Assembly: GCA_963836015.1 (NCBI GenBank)
Contig: CAWIIF010000004.1
Coordinates: forward strand, 1,426,001 to 1,490,000
Origin: CAWCDJ01 sp963836015
Lineage (GTDB): Bacteria > Acidobacteriota > Terriglobia > Bryobacterales > Bryobacteraceae
Reading direction: 5' to 3'
Length of the DNA: 64,000 bases
The translations under genes were made by a program, and so were the position numbers. Within the stretch, counting starts at the first letter, position 1. Each line of letters starts with the position of its first letter. The notes under the pieces were generated by a model. That model saw nothing but the letters and a program-made list of their open reading frames with translations. It made no database searches and had not been told where the DNA came from. Below, piece after piece: positions 27,594-36,461 of this stretch.

Positions 27594-28313
27594 CTAAATC
27601 CGCCCGAACTTGGCGACCGCTTCTTTCATCGACTTGAACTTCTCGATGAACGGCAGCATGGTGTGCTCGGTGTTGTCGAGATCCTGCGCTTTCTTCAGTA
27701 CGTCGGTGGCGTGGGCGCGCGGCACTACGACTACGCCGTCTTCATCCGCCGCGATGATATCGCCCGCGTTGACGCGCACGCCGTCGCAGGTCACCGGCAC
27801 GTTGACGCCGGCGAAGCGGAAATGGTTGATGGTGGTGGAGGGCACCACGCCCCGGCTGAACACCGGGAATTGAAGGCGGCGGATCTGAGGCGTGTCGCGC
27901 ACGCCGCCATCGACCACCGCGCCGGCGAGTCCCCGCACCTTCATACCCGTAGCCATCAGCGCGCCAATGCCCGCGTAGTCCACGCCATCCTCGAGGACCA
28001 TGACATAGACCGAGCCGAACGGGGCTGTGTCAATCGCATCCAGCATGCCTTGGGAGGCCGGCGCGCCCTCCTTGTGCTCTTCCTTTTTCATCAGGACGGT
28101 TACCGCGGGACCGGCGAATTTCGTGGTGGTGAGCGGGCGCATGTCGTGCGACATGTAGGCCCGCTGGCCGTACAACTGCTCCATCGCGTCGGCCACCGAG
28201 GCGACTTCGACATTGCGGAAGCCTTCCACCAGTGGATCGCCGGAAGGCTGCGCCATCAGCCAGACCGCGGCTGACACGGCCGTCAGCCCGGCGACAATCA
28301 AAATGCGTTTCAT
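27594..28313 (-). CDS. exported RraA-like protein (HMG-aldolase/ribonuclease-regulator fold)
   Basis: A 239-residue protein. Leader IVAGLTAVSAAVWLMAQ, then the RraA/demethylmenaquinone-methyltransferase-like fold. It has GIGALMATGMKVRGLAGAV with VVDGGVRDTPQI, where the Arg and the metal-binding Asp of RraA-type aldolases stand, and DIIAADEDGVVVVP. Family members act as 4-hydroxy-4-methyl-2-oxoglutarate aldolases or bind RNase E. A signal peptide excludes the latter. It is 19 bp upstream of nothing on its own strand except the RhaT gene, which precedes it, so the two may be co-transcribed. Confidence 0.85.
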   Translation of the reverse strand: MKRILIVAGLTAVSAAVWLMAQPSGDPLVEGFRNVEVASVADAMEQLYGQRAYMSHDMRPLTTTKFAGPAVTVLMKKEEHKEGAPASQGMLDAIDTAPFGSVYVMVLEDGVDYAGIGALMATGMKVRGLAGAVVDGGVRDTPQIRRLQFPVFSRGVVPSTTINHFRFAGVNVPVTCDGVRVNAGDIIAADEDGVVVVPRAHATDVLKKAQDLDNTEHTMLPFIEKFKSMKEAVAKFGRI

Positions 28314-28332
28314 GTGCGGCTCCTTTTGCTGC

Positions 28333-29487
28333 CTATCGGGTCGCCTGATAGTTTCCGTAGCCCACGATCACGGTGGAAGCGATCAACACCGCCAGCGCAA
28401 GCGTGAGCATCCGCATGGTGCGGGGGCTCGCGCCTCTCCACTCCTTCAGCCCCAGGCCCCACAGGGTGCTGAAGATGATGATGCTCGCCATGTGCAGGGT
28501 CCAGCTCGAAAACTTGTAGGCGCCCATCTGCGTTTCGCCCATCGAGTAAAAGAAAAACTGCATGTACCAGGTCACGCCGGCCAGCGCGCAAAAGAGGTAG
28601 TTGGAGAGCATGGGGGCGCGCTCTACACGGGCCGGCGAGGCGACCATCACCTTGGCCATCTCCTCGGCCGGTGCGTCGGTGACGGCTTCGAGCGCCAGCT
28701 CCGTCTGCGCATGATTCCGCACTTCCGAAGTGAAGTACTGGTAGCCCGTCCTGTTCTTGATGTTCAGCGCCAGGCACCAGACAAAATTGGTGGTGAACCC
28801 GCCGAGTAGCACCACCACCAGCACCGGCAGGCCCTGCCACAGAGTCGCGGTGCCATGGCGCAGCGTGATAGCCTTGATCGGGTCGCCCGCGGCCAAGCCG
28901 TAGGAGAAACAGGCGCTCATGATGCCCGAGAAGGTTGCGACCAGCAGCCCCTTCTTCAGGTTGAACTCTTTGATGACCGCGGTCTTCTGCTCGGCCGAGA
29001 GCTCCCTCTCTTTCGCCATGCCCGCGAACCCGGCGATCGCGATGCCCGCCAGGCAGACCGCCACGCCCAACAGCACGAATTGCCCCGAAGTAGTTCCTAA
29101 AACGTGAGACACAAACTCGCCGCGGAAGATCGGCGGGACGAGCGTGCCGAACGCCGCGCAGTATCCGAGCGCGATAGCCATACCGAGCGACATGCCGAGA
29201 TACCGCATGGTCAGGCCGAAGGTGAGTCCGCCCATGCCCCAAAGGGCGCCGAAGACGTAGCACCAGACGAGGGAGTCGGTGGGGGCTTCCGAGAGCACTG
29301 CGTGGAGATCGCTGGTCATGAAGTAGGCCAGGATGAACGGCGCGAGAATCCAACTGAAGATGCCGCCGACCAGCCAGTAGGTCTCCCAGGACCAGACTTT
29401 CACGCCCCGATAAGGCACGTAGAAACTGCCGGACGCCAGCCCGCCCAGCCAGTGAAAAAACACGCCAAGGATCGGATTTACTCCCAC
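28333..29487 (-). CDS. rhaT: L-rhamnose-proton symporter family protein
   Basis: A 384-residue inner-membrane carrier with about ten TM segments. It matches RhaT: HWLGGLASGSFYVPYRGVK, GGIFSWILAPFILAY, GALWGMGGLTFGLTMRYLGM and a long central stretch LKKGLLVATFSGIMSACFSY. It imports L-rhamnose or a related deoxysugar with H+. It lies upstream of the RraA-like gene (20 bp) and downstream of the ABC sugar importer, from which a repeat element separates it. Use for rhamnose is inferred from family. Confidence 0.9.
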   Translation of the reverse strand: MGVNPILGVFFHWLGGLASGSFYVPYRGVKVWSWETYWLVGGIFSWILAPFILAYFMTSDLHAVLSEAPTDSLVWCYVFGALWGMGGLTFGLTMRYLGMSLGMAIALGYCAAFGTLVPPIFRGEFVSHVLGTTSGQFVLLGVAVCLAGIAIAGFAGMAKERELSAEQKTAVIKEFNLKKGLLVATFSGIMSACFSYGLAAGDPIKAITLRHGTATLWQGLPVLVVVLLGGFTTNFVWCLALNIKNRTGYQYFTSEVRNHAQTELALEAVTDAPAEEMAKVMVASPARVERAPMLSNYLFCALAGVTWYMQFFFYSMGETQMGAYKFSSWTLHMASIIIFSTLWGLGLKEWRGASPRTMRMLTLALAVLIASTVIVGYGNYQATR

Positions 29488-29528
29488 GGATTCCGCCTTT
29501 CCCGACCTCTCACGTTATCACGGTGTTC

Positions 29529-29619
29529 AGTGGGGTAGGCCTCCTGGCCTGCCCAAGCGCGCGAAGCGCGCCTGTTGCCGCTTGGACATGCCAGGAGGCG
29601 CCAGGAGGCCTGCCCCACT
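29529..29619. repeat. REP-like inverted repeat overlapping a stop codon
   Basis: Two 20-bp arms, 29529-29548 and 29600-29619, are inverted copies with one mismatch (core AGGCCTCCTGGC). Between them are a second copy of the GCCAGGAGGC unit and a small GC hairpin (GCGCGCGAAGCGCGC). The right arm runs into the stop codon of the permease/binding-protein fusion. It probably folds as a strong hairpin and could stop transcription between the ABC operon and rhaT, or be a dispersed genomic repeat. Confidence 0.75.
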
Positions 29620-31666
29620 AAAAGTCGAACTGGTCGATGTTGGCCTTGTTGAAGATCACGGGCTTTCCCAGCAGCACCTGGTCGCCGCGCACCTCGATCC
29701 GCCCCAGCCGGCCTGCCTGGAACGACGTCGTTCCGGCTCCGATCCGCCCCTCGGCCATCAGCGCGCCAGTGTATACGGTCAGGTATCCCAGATCCTTCGT
29801 GTTCCACAGCACGACCGCCTGCACGACGCCATCGTGCACATAGCGCTTGTTCAGGTTGGGAAGCGAGAGCCCGATCACGTCCACGTCCTTGCGGCCCGAT
29901 TGCCGGACGGCTTCGGCGGCGCCCGGCACGGCGGCGGTCGCGATGGCCATCATCAGCTTAACGTCCGGATAGGCCTTGAGCACGGCCTGCGTTTCCGCAA
30001 AGGCTTTGTCGCGGTCGTCGTCGCTCGGCCGGATGGTCGCGAGCTTCAGCCCCGGGTACTTCGCCATGCGCTGCTTGATGAACTCGATCCACTGGTTCTG
30101 GTTGGCGGCGCTCAGCGCGCCGGTGACGATGGCGAAGTCGCCTTTACCGCCGAGCAGGCGGGCGGCCTCGTCGGTGAGCGTGAAGCCGATCCCTTCGGCG
30201 GTGGCCTGGTTGATGAAGAAATCGCGCGCATCGGGCGCCGCATCGGCGTCCCACGTCAGCACCTTGATGCCCCGCGCGCGGGCTTTGCGCAGGACGGTCG
30301 AGATCCCCGCGGAGTTCTCCACGCTCACGGCGATCACGTCCACGCCGCGCGTGATCCACCCCTCCACCACCTCGTTCTGTTCTGCGGCGTCGAGATCGGT
30401 GGGGCCGTCCCAGATCAGGTCGACGCCTGCGTCGCGGGCCGCCTCTTCGGCGCCCACGCGGCAACTGGCGAAGTAAGGATCGCCCTTGGCCTTGGGCATC
30501 ATGGCGATCACCGGCCGGTGCGCGGTCTTCGCCGCCGCCGCGGCCGGCCCGCCGCCGGCCGGCACGAGCGAATGCACCAGCCAGGCGTTGGTGCCCGCGA
30601 CGATCAGCGATCCGGCCAGGATCACCGCGCAGAGAATGGCAAGTTGTGAGTTCCTCATGGGTGGCGTTTCCTCGAGACCAGTGGACTCCGGCGGCGAAGT
30701 TCGCAGACGGCCGAGTGCGATCGACAGCACCAGCACCACGCCGGTGAGCACGCCGGTCAGCTCCGACGGGAGCGCGGCCAGCCGCAGGCCGTTTTGCAGC
30801 ACCGAGATGGAAAACAGGCCGAGCATCGTGCCCCAGACCGTGCCCCTGCCGCCGAATACCGACGTGCCGCCCAGAACGACCGCCGTAATGGCCGCCAGCT
30901 CGTAGCCGGTCCCGGCGTCGGACTTGGCCTGCCCCAGGTGCGCTACGTAGATGATGGCGGCCGCGCTCGAGACCAGGCCCGAAAGGACGTACACGAGGGC
31001 CAGGCGGCTTCCCACCGGGATGCCCGCGTAGCGCGCGCCCGCTTCGCCGAAGCCGATGGCGTAGAGCGTCCGCCCGATGGCCGAACGGTGAAGCAGCATC
31101 CAGTATCCGCCCAGAGCCGCCAGCAGCAGCGGAAACTGCACCGGCACGATGCCGCCGATATAGCCTTGGCCGAGCGCGAGGAACCAGCCGGGGAAGCCGC
31201 TGTAGTTGACCGCGCCGTGCGTGATCCCCTCGGCAATGCCGCGAAACATGGAGTAGGCGCCCAAGGTCACGATGATCGGCGGAATCCGCAGGCGAGTGAT
31301 CAGCGCGGCATTCAGGCCGCCGCCCGCCAGGCCCACGCACAGCGCGAGGGCCGCGGCGGCCGCAACCGGCCAGCCCCAGTCGTGCCACGCCGCGCCGAAA
31401 GCCACGGCCGCGAGGCCCATCATCGAGCCCACGGAAAGGTCGATGCCGCCGGTCACCATGACCGGCGTCAGCGCCAGCGCCAGCAGCCCCAGTTCCACGC
31501 TCAGGCGGATCACTTCGAAGAAGTTCTCGGACGTGAAGAAATTCTCGCCCAAGGCAGAGAAGATGGCGATTTCCGCCGCCAGCACGAACAGCAGGATCCA
31601 TTCGCCGTTGGGAAACCAGCGGCGGCTCCAGGGCCTACGCTCGTTGAGCGGCAGCGTCGCCTGCAT
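29618..31666 (-). CDS. sugar ABC transporter: permease fused to substrate-binding protein (RhaQ-RhaS type)
   Basis: A 682-residue fusion. Residues 1-325 are a ribose/rhamnose-type permease (TPVMVTGGIDLSVGSMMGLA; ITAVVLGGTSVFGGRGTVWG). A linker leads to a hydrophobic anchor (RNSQLAILCAVILAGSLIVA, from about 338). Residues 385-682 are a periplasmic sugar-binding protein (PVIAMMPKAKGDPYFASC; VDVIAVSVENSAGISTVL). An internal ATG (codon 337, position 30658) has GAGGAA 9 nt upstream, so the binding protein may also be made alone. The start overlaps the first permease gene by 32 nt. Fused forms are known; rhamnose is the likely sugar given the neighbouring rhaT. Confidence 0.9.
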   Translation of the reverse strand: MQATLPLNERRPWSRRWFPNGEWILLFVLAAEIAIFSALGENFFTSENFFEVIRLSVELGLLALALTPVMVTGGIDLSVGSMMGLAAVAFGAAWHDWGWPVAAAAALALCVGLAGGGLNAALITRLRIPPIIVTLGAYSMFRGIAEGITHGAVNYSGFPGWFLALGQGYIGGIVPVQFPLLLAALGGYWMLLHRSAIGRTLYAIGFGEAGARYAGIPVGSRLALVYVLSGLVSSAAAIIYVAHLGQAKSDAGTGYELAAITAVVLGGTSVFGGRGTVWGTMLGLFSISVLQNGLRLAALPSELTGVLTGVVLVLSIALGRLRTSPPESTGLEETPPMRNSQLAILCAVILAGSLIVAGTNAWLVHSLVPAGGGPAAAAAKTAHRPVIAMMPKAKGDPYFASCRVGAEEAARDAGVDLIWDGPTDLDAAEQNEVVEGWITRGVDVIAVSVENSAGISTVLRKARARGIKVLTWDADAAPDARDFFINQATAEGIGFTLTDEAARLLGGKGDFAIVTGALSAANQNQWIEFIKQRMAKYPGLKLATIRPSDDDRDKAFAETQAVLKAYPDVKLMMAIATAAVPGAAEAVRQSGRKDVDVIGLSLPNLNKRYVHDGVVQAVVLWNTKDLGYLTVYTGALMAEGRIGAGTTSFQAGRLGRIEVRGDQVLLGKPVIFNKANIDQFDF

Positions 31667-32600
31667 AGCTCCTCTCGCGCCGCCGCAGGGCGTCGATCGC
31701 CACCGCCGCCAGGATGATCGCTCCTTGCAGCGCCCGCTCCCACCAGGCGCTGATCCCCAGGAAAATCAGGGCCGGCCCGATCATCCCCAACAGCACGACC
31801 CCCAGGACCGTGCCGAGAACCGTGCCTCGCCCGCCCGTCACTGCCGTGCCGCCGACGATCACCGCGGCGATCACTTCGAGCTCCAGCCCGATCCCCGCGT
31901 TGGCCGGAATCTGGTTGAATCGCACCGCATTGAACAGCGCGGCAAACCCGCTGAGCGCGCCGGTCGCGGCCAGCACCAGGAACACTACGCGTGCCGGCTC
32001 GATTCCTGCCAGGCGCGCGGCTGCGGCATTCGACCCGGTGGCATACACGGCGCGGCCCGCCGCCAGGTTTCTCAGGCTCCACGCCATCGTCAGCACCAAG
32101 AGCGTGGCGGCTGCCACCGTGATCCACTCGCTGGCGGGCTGCGAGCGCCCGAACCACTGGAAGCCGGGCGGAAGGTCCATCACCCACGCGCCCTGCGTGA
32201 TCCATCGCAGGGCGTCGCGGAGCGCCACCATGGAGGCGAGGGTCACCACGATGGACGGAATTCGGCCGTACGCCACGAGTGCTCCGTTGACCGCGCCCAT
32301 GGCCGCGCCTGCCAGGCATGCGGCGGCACCCGCCAGCGGTGTCGGCAGCCCCGCCTTGGCAGCCGCGCCCGCCACGACGCTGCAGATCGCGAACTGCGAT
32401 CCCACCGAGATATCGATTTGCCCGGTCAGGATGACCAGCGTCATCCCCAGCGCCACGATCAGCACCGGCAGGTTGGCCATGGTCACATCCCGCAGGTTGA
32501 CTACGGTGAAGAAGGCCGGCGCGGCCAGCGCCAGCACGGCGGAGAGCGCCGCAATCGCACCCGCCAGCGACAGCTCGCGGCGGTAATGGCTCAGCCTCAC
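31635..32600 (-). CDS. sugar ABC transporter permease (RhaP/RbsC type)
   Basis: A 321-residue permease with about eight TM segments. It has the family motifs ALGMTLVILTGQIDISVGSQ and EVIAAVIVGGTAVTGGRGTVLG. It forms the membrane channel together with the permease half of the fusion protein downstream. It overlaps the ATPase gene upstream by 4 nt and the fusion gene by 32 nt, so all three are one operon. Confidence 0.92.
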   Translation of the reverse strand: MRLSHYRRELSLAGAIAALSAVLALAAPAFFTVVNLRDVTMANLPVLIVALGMTLVILTGQIDISVGSQFAICSVVAGAAAKAGLPTPLAGAAACLAGAAMGAVNGALVAYGRIPSIVVTLASMVALRDALRWITQGAWVMDLPPGFQWFGRSQPASEWITVAAATLLVLTMAWSLRNLAAGRAVYATGSNAAAARLAGIEPARVVFLVLAATGALSGFAALFNAVRFNQIPANAGIGLELEVIAAVIVGGTAVTGGRGTVLGTVLGVVLLGMIGPALIFLGISAWWERALQGAIILAAVAIDALRRRERSYAGDAAAQRA

Positions 32601-34093
32601 GCCGCGGCCCCCTGGCCGAGCGCCAGCCCCAGGATCCGCGCCTGCGTCGCATCCTGGCGTGAGAGCACCCCCGCCACCGTGCCCGCGCGCATCACGGCGA
32701 TGCGGTCGCTCATCCCCAGGATCTCGGGCAGCTCCGAAGAGATCATGAGGATGGCCACGCCTTCCGCGGCCAGGCCGGCCATGAGCGCGTGGATTTCGGA
32801 TTTCGAGCCCACGTCCACACCCTGCGTCGGCTCGTCCAGGATCAGCACCGACGGCTTGATGGCCAGCCAGCGCGCCAGCGCCACTTTCTGTTGATTGCCG
32901 CCCGAAAGCAGGCCCGCCTCGGTATAAATCGACGGTGTCTTAATCCGCAGGCTCTCCACGAAGCCGCGCGTGAGCTTCCTTTCGAGTCTCGCGTCGATGA
33001 CCCCGCGCGGCGCGACTGCCTCCAGATTTGCCAGCGTGGCATTCTCGGCCACGGCCATTTCGAGCACCACGCCGTGCTGCCGCCGGTCTTCCGGCACGTA
33101 TCCGATACCGAATCGGATCGCCGCGGCCGGCGAGCCGATCCGCACGGCGCGGCCGCGCAGCAAAACCTCGCCTGCATCCGCCGGTGTGAGGCCGAACAGG
33201 GTTTCGGCGAACTGCGTGCGCCCCGAACCGACCAGACCGGCGAGTCCCACGATCTCTCCCGCGCGCACTTCGAGCGAGACGCTGCGCACCCCCGCCGCCC
33301 GCGAGCCGACGGCGCGCGCTTCGAGCACCACGTCGCCGGCCGGCGCCTCGCGCTTCGGGAAGATCGTCGAAATCTCGCGCCCCACCATCAGGCGGATCAG
33401 CTCGGCGCGGTCCACTTCGCCCATGCTGCGCGTGGCTATGGAGTTGCCGTCGCGCAGCACCGTCACCCGTCCGGCGATGGCCGAGATCTCCTCCAGGCGG
33501 TGCGAGATGTAGATGATACCCGTGCCGCGATCCCGCAGGCTCGCGACCACGCCGAAGAGGCGATCCACCTCGCGGGCCGTGAGCGATGCGGTCGGCTCGT
33601 CGAGAATCAGCACCTTGAGATTCGCGCCGATCGCCTTGGCGATCTCCACGATCTGCTGCTCCGGCATGCTGAGCGTTTCCACGAGCTGTTCCGGATGGAG
33701 ATCGCTCCCCGCCAGTTCCAGCAACTCTTTCGCTTTGGCCGCGCGTGCTTTCCAGTCGAGCCGCCGCCACAGGCCGCCGCTTTCGAGCGAGAGCGCGATG
33801 TTCTCCATCACGGTGAGGTGTGGGAACAGCGACGGCTGCTGGTATACCGCGGCGATACCCAGCGACCGAGCCACGGCAGGGCTGTGATGCGCCACCGCGC
33901 GCCCCTCAACCGCGAGCGTGCCGGAATCCGGCGCCAGCGCGCCCGACATGATCTTGATGAGGGTCGACTTGCCCGCGCCGTTCTCCCCCACCAGGGCGTG
34001 CACTTCGCCCGCGCGCAGATCGAACGAGACGCCTTTGAGCGCCTGGACGCCGGAGAACGACTTGGTTATGGCGAAGGCTTCGAGCAGGGGCAT
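32597..34093 (-). CDS. sugar ABC transporter ATPase (two nucleotide-binding domains)
   Basis: A 498-residue ATPase with tandem ABC domains like RbsA/RhaT-ATPase. The first Walker A is GENGAGKST (about 38-46), the signature is TLSMPEQQIVEIAKAI and Walker B is LILDEPTAS. The second domain has the degenerate Walker A GLVGSGRTQ usual for the family, signature LSGGNQQKVALARWL and LILDEPTQGVDVGSK. It powers import of the sugar bound by the RhaS-like domain. First gene of the importer operon. Confidence 0.93.
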   Translation of the reverse strand: MPLLEAFAITKSFSGVQALKGVSFDLRAGEVHALVGENGAGKSTLIKIMSGALAPDSGTLAVEGRAVAHHSPAVARSLGIAAVYQQPSLFPHLTVMENIALSLESGGLWRRLDWKARAAKAKELLELAGSDLHPEQLVETLSMPEQQIVEIAKAIGANLKVLILDEPTASLTAREVDRLFGVVASLRDRGTGIIYISHRLEEISAIAGRVTVLRDGNSIATRSMGEVDRAELIRLMVGREISTIFPKREAPAGDVVLEARAVGSRAAGVRSVSLEVRAGEIVGLAGLVGSGRTQFAETLFGLTPADAGEVLLRGRAVRIGSPAAAIRFGIGYVPEDRRQHGVVLEMAVAENATLANLEAVAPRGVIDARLERKLTRGFVESLRIKTPSIYTEAGLLSGGNQQKVALARWLAIKPSVLILDEPTQGVDVGSKSEIHALMAGLAAEGVAILMISSELPEILGMSDRIAVMRAGTVAGVLSRQDATQARILGLALGQGAAA

Positions 34094-34244
34094 CGAACCG
34101 ATCTCCTATTATGACGGTTCGGGCTGAGAACGAGGAGCCGGACGGCCGCCTGACGTATTCCATACATTACGCCAACGCCGTGGAATCAAACGCACCGACC
34201 GGCTGTATTCTCCGACGTTACGCTGGAGACCGGAGACTTTTCAA

Positions 34245-34439
34245 ATGAGAGAGAACATGGGCAGCAGGGAACAGAAGATTCGCCTGGGTATTGGCTCGGC
34301 GGCGGCCGCCGTCGCGATCTACGTACCCTTGCGGTACAAGTGGAAGGGTATTTTAAGCGCGGTCGCCGCGAGCGAACTGTTCAGCGGAGCGACCGGATTC
34401 TCGCCGATGAAGAAAGTGCTCGGCCTGGGACGCCGGTAA
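34245..34439 (+). CDS. small DUF2892 (YgaP-like) membrane protein
   Basis: A 64-residue protein: REQKIRLGIGSAAAAVAIYV, then LRYKWKGILSAVAASELF and a GFSPMKKVLGLG tail. This is the DUF2892 pattern of two short TM helices with a small Cys-less core. A GGAGA box precedes the ATG at 34245; 34257 is an alternative start. It is convergent with the archaemetzincin gene, with 7 bp between stops. Confidence 0.75.
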   Translation: MRENMGSREQKIRLGIGSAAAAVAIYVPLRYKWKGILSAVAASELFSGATGFSPMKKVLGLGRR

Positions 34440-34446
34440 TACTTCG

Positions 34447-34998
34447 CTACCAGAATCCGTTCTGGAAGACCGGCTTCCGGCACGCGCCGCAGAAATCCGC
34501 ACCCTTTACGTCGAGCCGCTCCACGGCGTGGCTAGACGCCATCACGCACCGCCAGTCCGCGCAGTGGCGCAGGCCGAAGGTGTGGCCCAGTTCGTGGGCG
34601 GCTTCCTTCACCAGCCGCTCGCGTACCAGGTCGTCGCGCGGCGGCATTCCGTAAAACTGCTCCTGCAGGCGCGCCAGCGAGACTACCGCGCAGTTTCCGT
34701 CCAGTTGCGCCTCGCCGAACACGAAGGTCAGCACCGGAACATACAGATCGCATGCCGTTACACCGAGCACGCGGGCGTCCGGGTCGCACGTCCGCTCCAT
34801 TCGCTGCAGGATGGCGGTGGAGTGGTACTGCCCCCGGCGTCCGTCCTGCGCGAACGCGATGTCGAACGTCTCCGGACGAATCCGGCACGGCGTGCGAAAC
34901 GTGTGCGCCAGCGTGGCGGCCAGGTGCTCGAGGATGTCCAGCCCGGGCGCCGGGCCCGCCCCGCCGTCCGCCAGCGGGATGAGATGGATCGGCTTCAC
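34447..34998 (-). CDS. archaemetzincin family metalloprotease
   Basis: A 183-residue zinc protease with the complete archaemetzincin motif: HELGHTFGLRHC (135-146), C151-V-M153, and a second zinc site C170-x-x-C173. The catalytic base is Glu136. The family is known from archaea and vertebrates and is sporadic in bacteria; its physiological substrates are poorly defined. No leader is present, so it is cytoplasmic. Its ATG overlaps the stop of the NtrC-type gene (34995-34998), making it the last gene of the redox/regulator operon. That coupling suggests it acts in the same response. Confidence 0.92.
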   Translation of the reverse strand: MKPIHLIPLADGGAGPAPGLDILEHLAATLAHTFRTPCRIRPETFDIAFAQDGRRGQYHSTAILQRMERTCDPDARVLGVTACDLYVPVLTFVFGEAQLDGNCAVVSLARLQEQFYGMPPRDDLVRERLVKEAAHELGHTFGLRHCADWRCVMASSHAVERLDVKGADFCGACRKPVFQNGFW

Positions 34999-36359
34999 CG
35001 CAGACCGTAGCGCCGCAGCTTGTTGTACAGCGTCGTGCGATCGATGTCGAGGATCCGCGCGGCCCTCGAGAGGTTGTGCTGCGTCTCCCGCAGAATCCGC
35101 TCGATGTGCACCCGTTCGATGTCTTCCAGGGTCTTTCCGCCGCGCGGCTCGTCCGCCTGGAACTGGAACGAAAAATCGGCGGGCCGCACTTCCGTGCCGC
35201 GCCCCACTACCAGCGCGCGCTCCACCGCGTTCTCCAGTTCGCGGACGTTGCCCGGCCAGTCGTGCCGCATCAGCAGGTCGAGCGCTTCCGGCGTGATCTG
35301 CGGCACCGCACGGCTGGTGGCCATGCAGAACTTGTTCAGGAAGTGATTCACCAGCAGCGGAATGTCCTCGCGCCGGTCCCTCAGGGGCGGCAGCTCGATG
35401 CAGAACACGTGCAGCCGGTAATACAGGTCGGGCCGGAAACTGCCGGCTTTGACCAATGTCTCAAGGTTCTTGTTGGTGGCGGCGATGCAGCGGAAATCCA
35501 CTTTGATCTGCTGGTTGCCGCCCACCCGCACGATCTCCTTCTCCTGCAGTACGCGCAGCAGGTCCGTCTGGGTCTTCAGGCTGATGTCGCTGATCTCGTC
35601 CAGGAAGACCGACCCGCCGTCGGCCACCTCGAACTTGCCCTTCTTGCGATACTGCGCGCCCGTGAACGCGCCCTTCTCGTGCCCGAACAGCTCGCTTTCG
35701 AGCAGTGTCTCGGTCAGCGCGCCGCAGTGGATCGTGACCATCGGCATGTAGCGCCGCGGGCCGGCCGCGTGGATCGCGCGCGCCACTACTTCCTTGCCCG
35801 TGCCGCTCTCGCCCGTGATCAGGACGGTGGCCTCGGTGGGAGCCACCATCTCGATCAGCTCCGTCACCTTCTTCATGGCCGGGCTCCGGCCGATCAGCTC
35901 GGTTCCCGGCTGTACTTCCTGGAGGTTTTCCCGCAGCCGCGCCACTTCGTGCCGGGCGCGCCGGTGCTCCATGGCCTTCATGACCAGGTGCGAAAGCTCG
36001 TCGGGGTCGACCGGCTTCGTAATGTAGTCGTAGGCCCCGTGTTTTAGGGCCTGCACGGCGGTCTCCACGGAAGCGTAGCCCGTCATGATCACCACGGTCA
36101 GGTCGGGATCGGCCTCGCGCAGCCGCGCCTGCAGCTCCATGCCGTCCATGCCCGGCATCTTGATGTCGATCAGCGCGATATCGAATTGCTGCTGCTGGAT
36201 GGTCTCCAGAGCTTCGCGGGCGCCTCCGACCGGTTTTGTGGTGTAGCCTTCGCTGGTAAACCACTTGCCGAGCGAATCGCGCACGACCAGCTCGTCGTCG
36301 ACGATGAGAATTCGCCCCTTAGTTTTCACTGACTGCGTTGGCTCGGTTGCTGTTGCCAT
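34995..36359 (-). CDS. NtrC-type sigma-54-dependent response regulator
   Basis: A 454-residue activator. The receiver domain has the acidic pair D21-D22 and phospho-acceptor Asp65 (ALIDIKMPGMDG). The AAA+ domain has Walker A GESGTGKE (183-190) and the sigma-54 contact GAFTGA (230-235). A Fis-type helix-turn-helix ends the protein (LSRAARILDIDRTTLYNKL). It partners the haem-motif kinase encoded about 100 bp upstream and overlaps the archaemetzincin gene by ATGA. It would open sigma-54 promoters, possibly that of its own operon. Confidence 0.95.
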   Translation of the reverse strand: MATATEPTQSVKTKGRILIVDDELVVRDSLGKWFTSEGYTTKPVGGAREALETIQQQQFDIALIDIKMPGMDGMELQARLREADPDLTVVIMTGYASVETAVQALKHGAYDYITKPVDPDELSHLVMKAMEHRRARHEVARLRENLQEVQPGTELIGRSPAMKKVTELIEMVAPTEATVLITGESGTGKEVVARAIHAAGPRRYMPMVTIHCGALTETLLESELFGHEKGAFTGAQYRKKGKFEVADGGSVFLDEISDISLKTQTDLLRVLQEKEIVRVGGNQQIKVDFRCIAATNKNLETLVKAGSFRPDLYYRLHVFCIELPPLRDRREDIPLLVNHFLNKFCMATSRAVPQITPEALDLLMRHDWPGNVRELENAVERALVVGRGTEVRPADFSFQFQADEPRGGKTLEDIERVHIERILRETQHNLSRAARILDIDRTTLYNKLRRYGLR

Positions 36360-36461
36360 AGATCCTCCCGGGTTTCTGCCCCGTTTACGCGTCCGCTCTC
36401 CCGCGGGCCGGGCCAGTTACTGTGCCCCCCGCAGGGCTGGAGCGGCCGTCGATGGTACTCC

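Noticed and set aside
34157..34186. ATTCCA-N18-TGGAAT repeat upstream of the ABC sugar importer
   Set aside because: Six-bp arms with a long spacer are too weak to call an operator; no LacI- or DeoR-type gene is adjacent.
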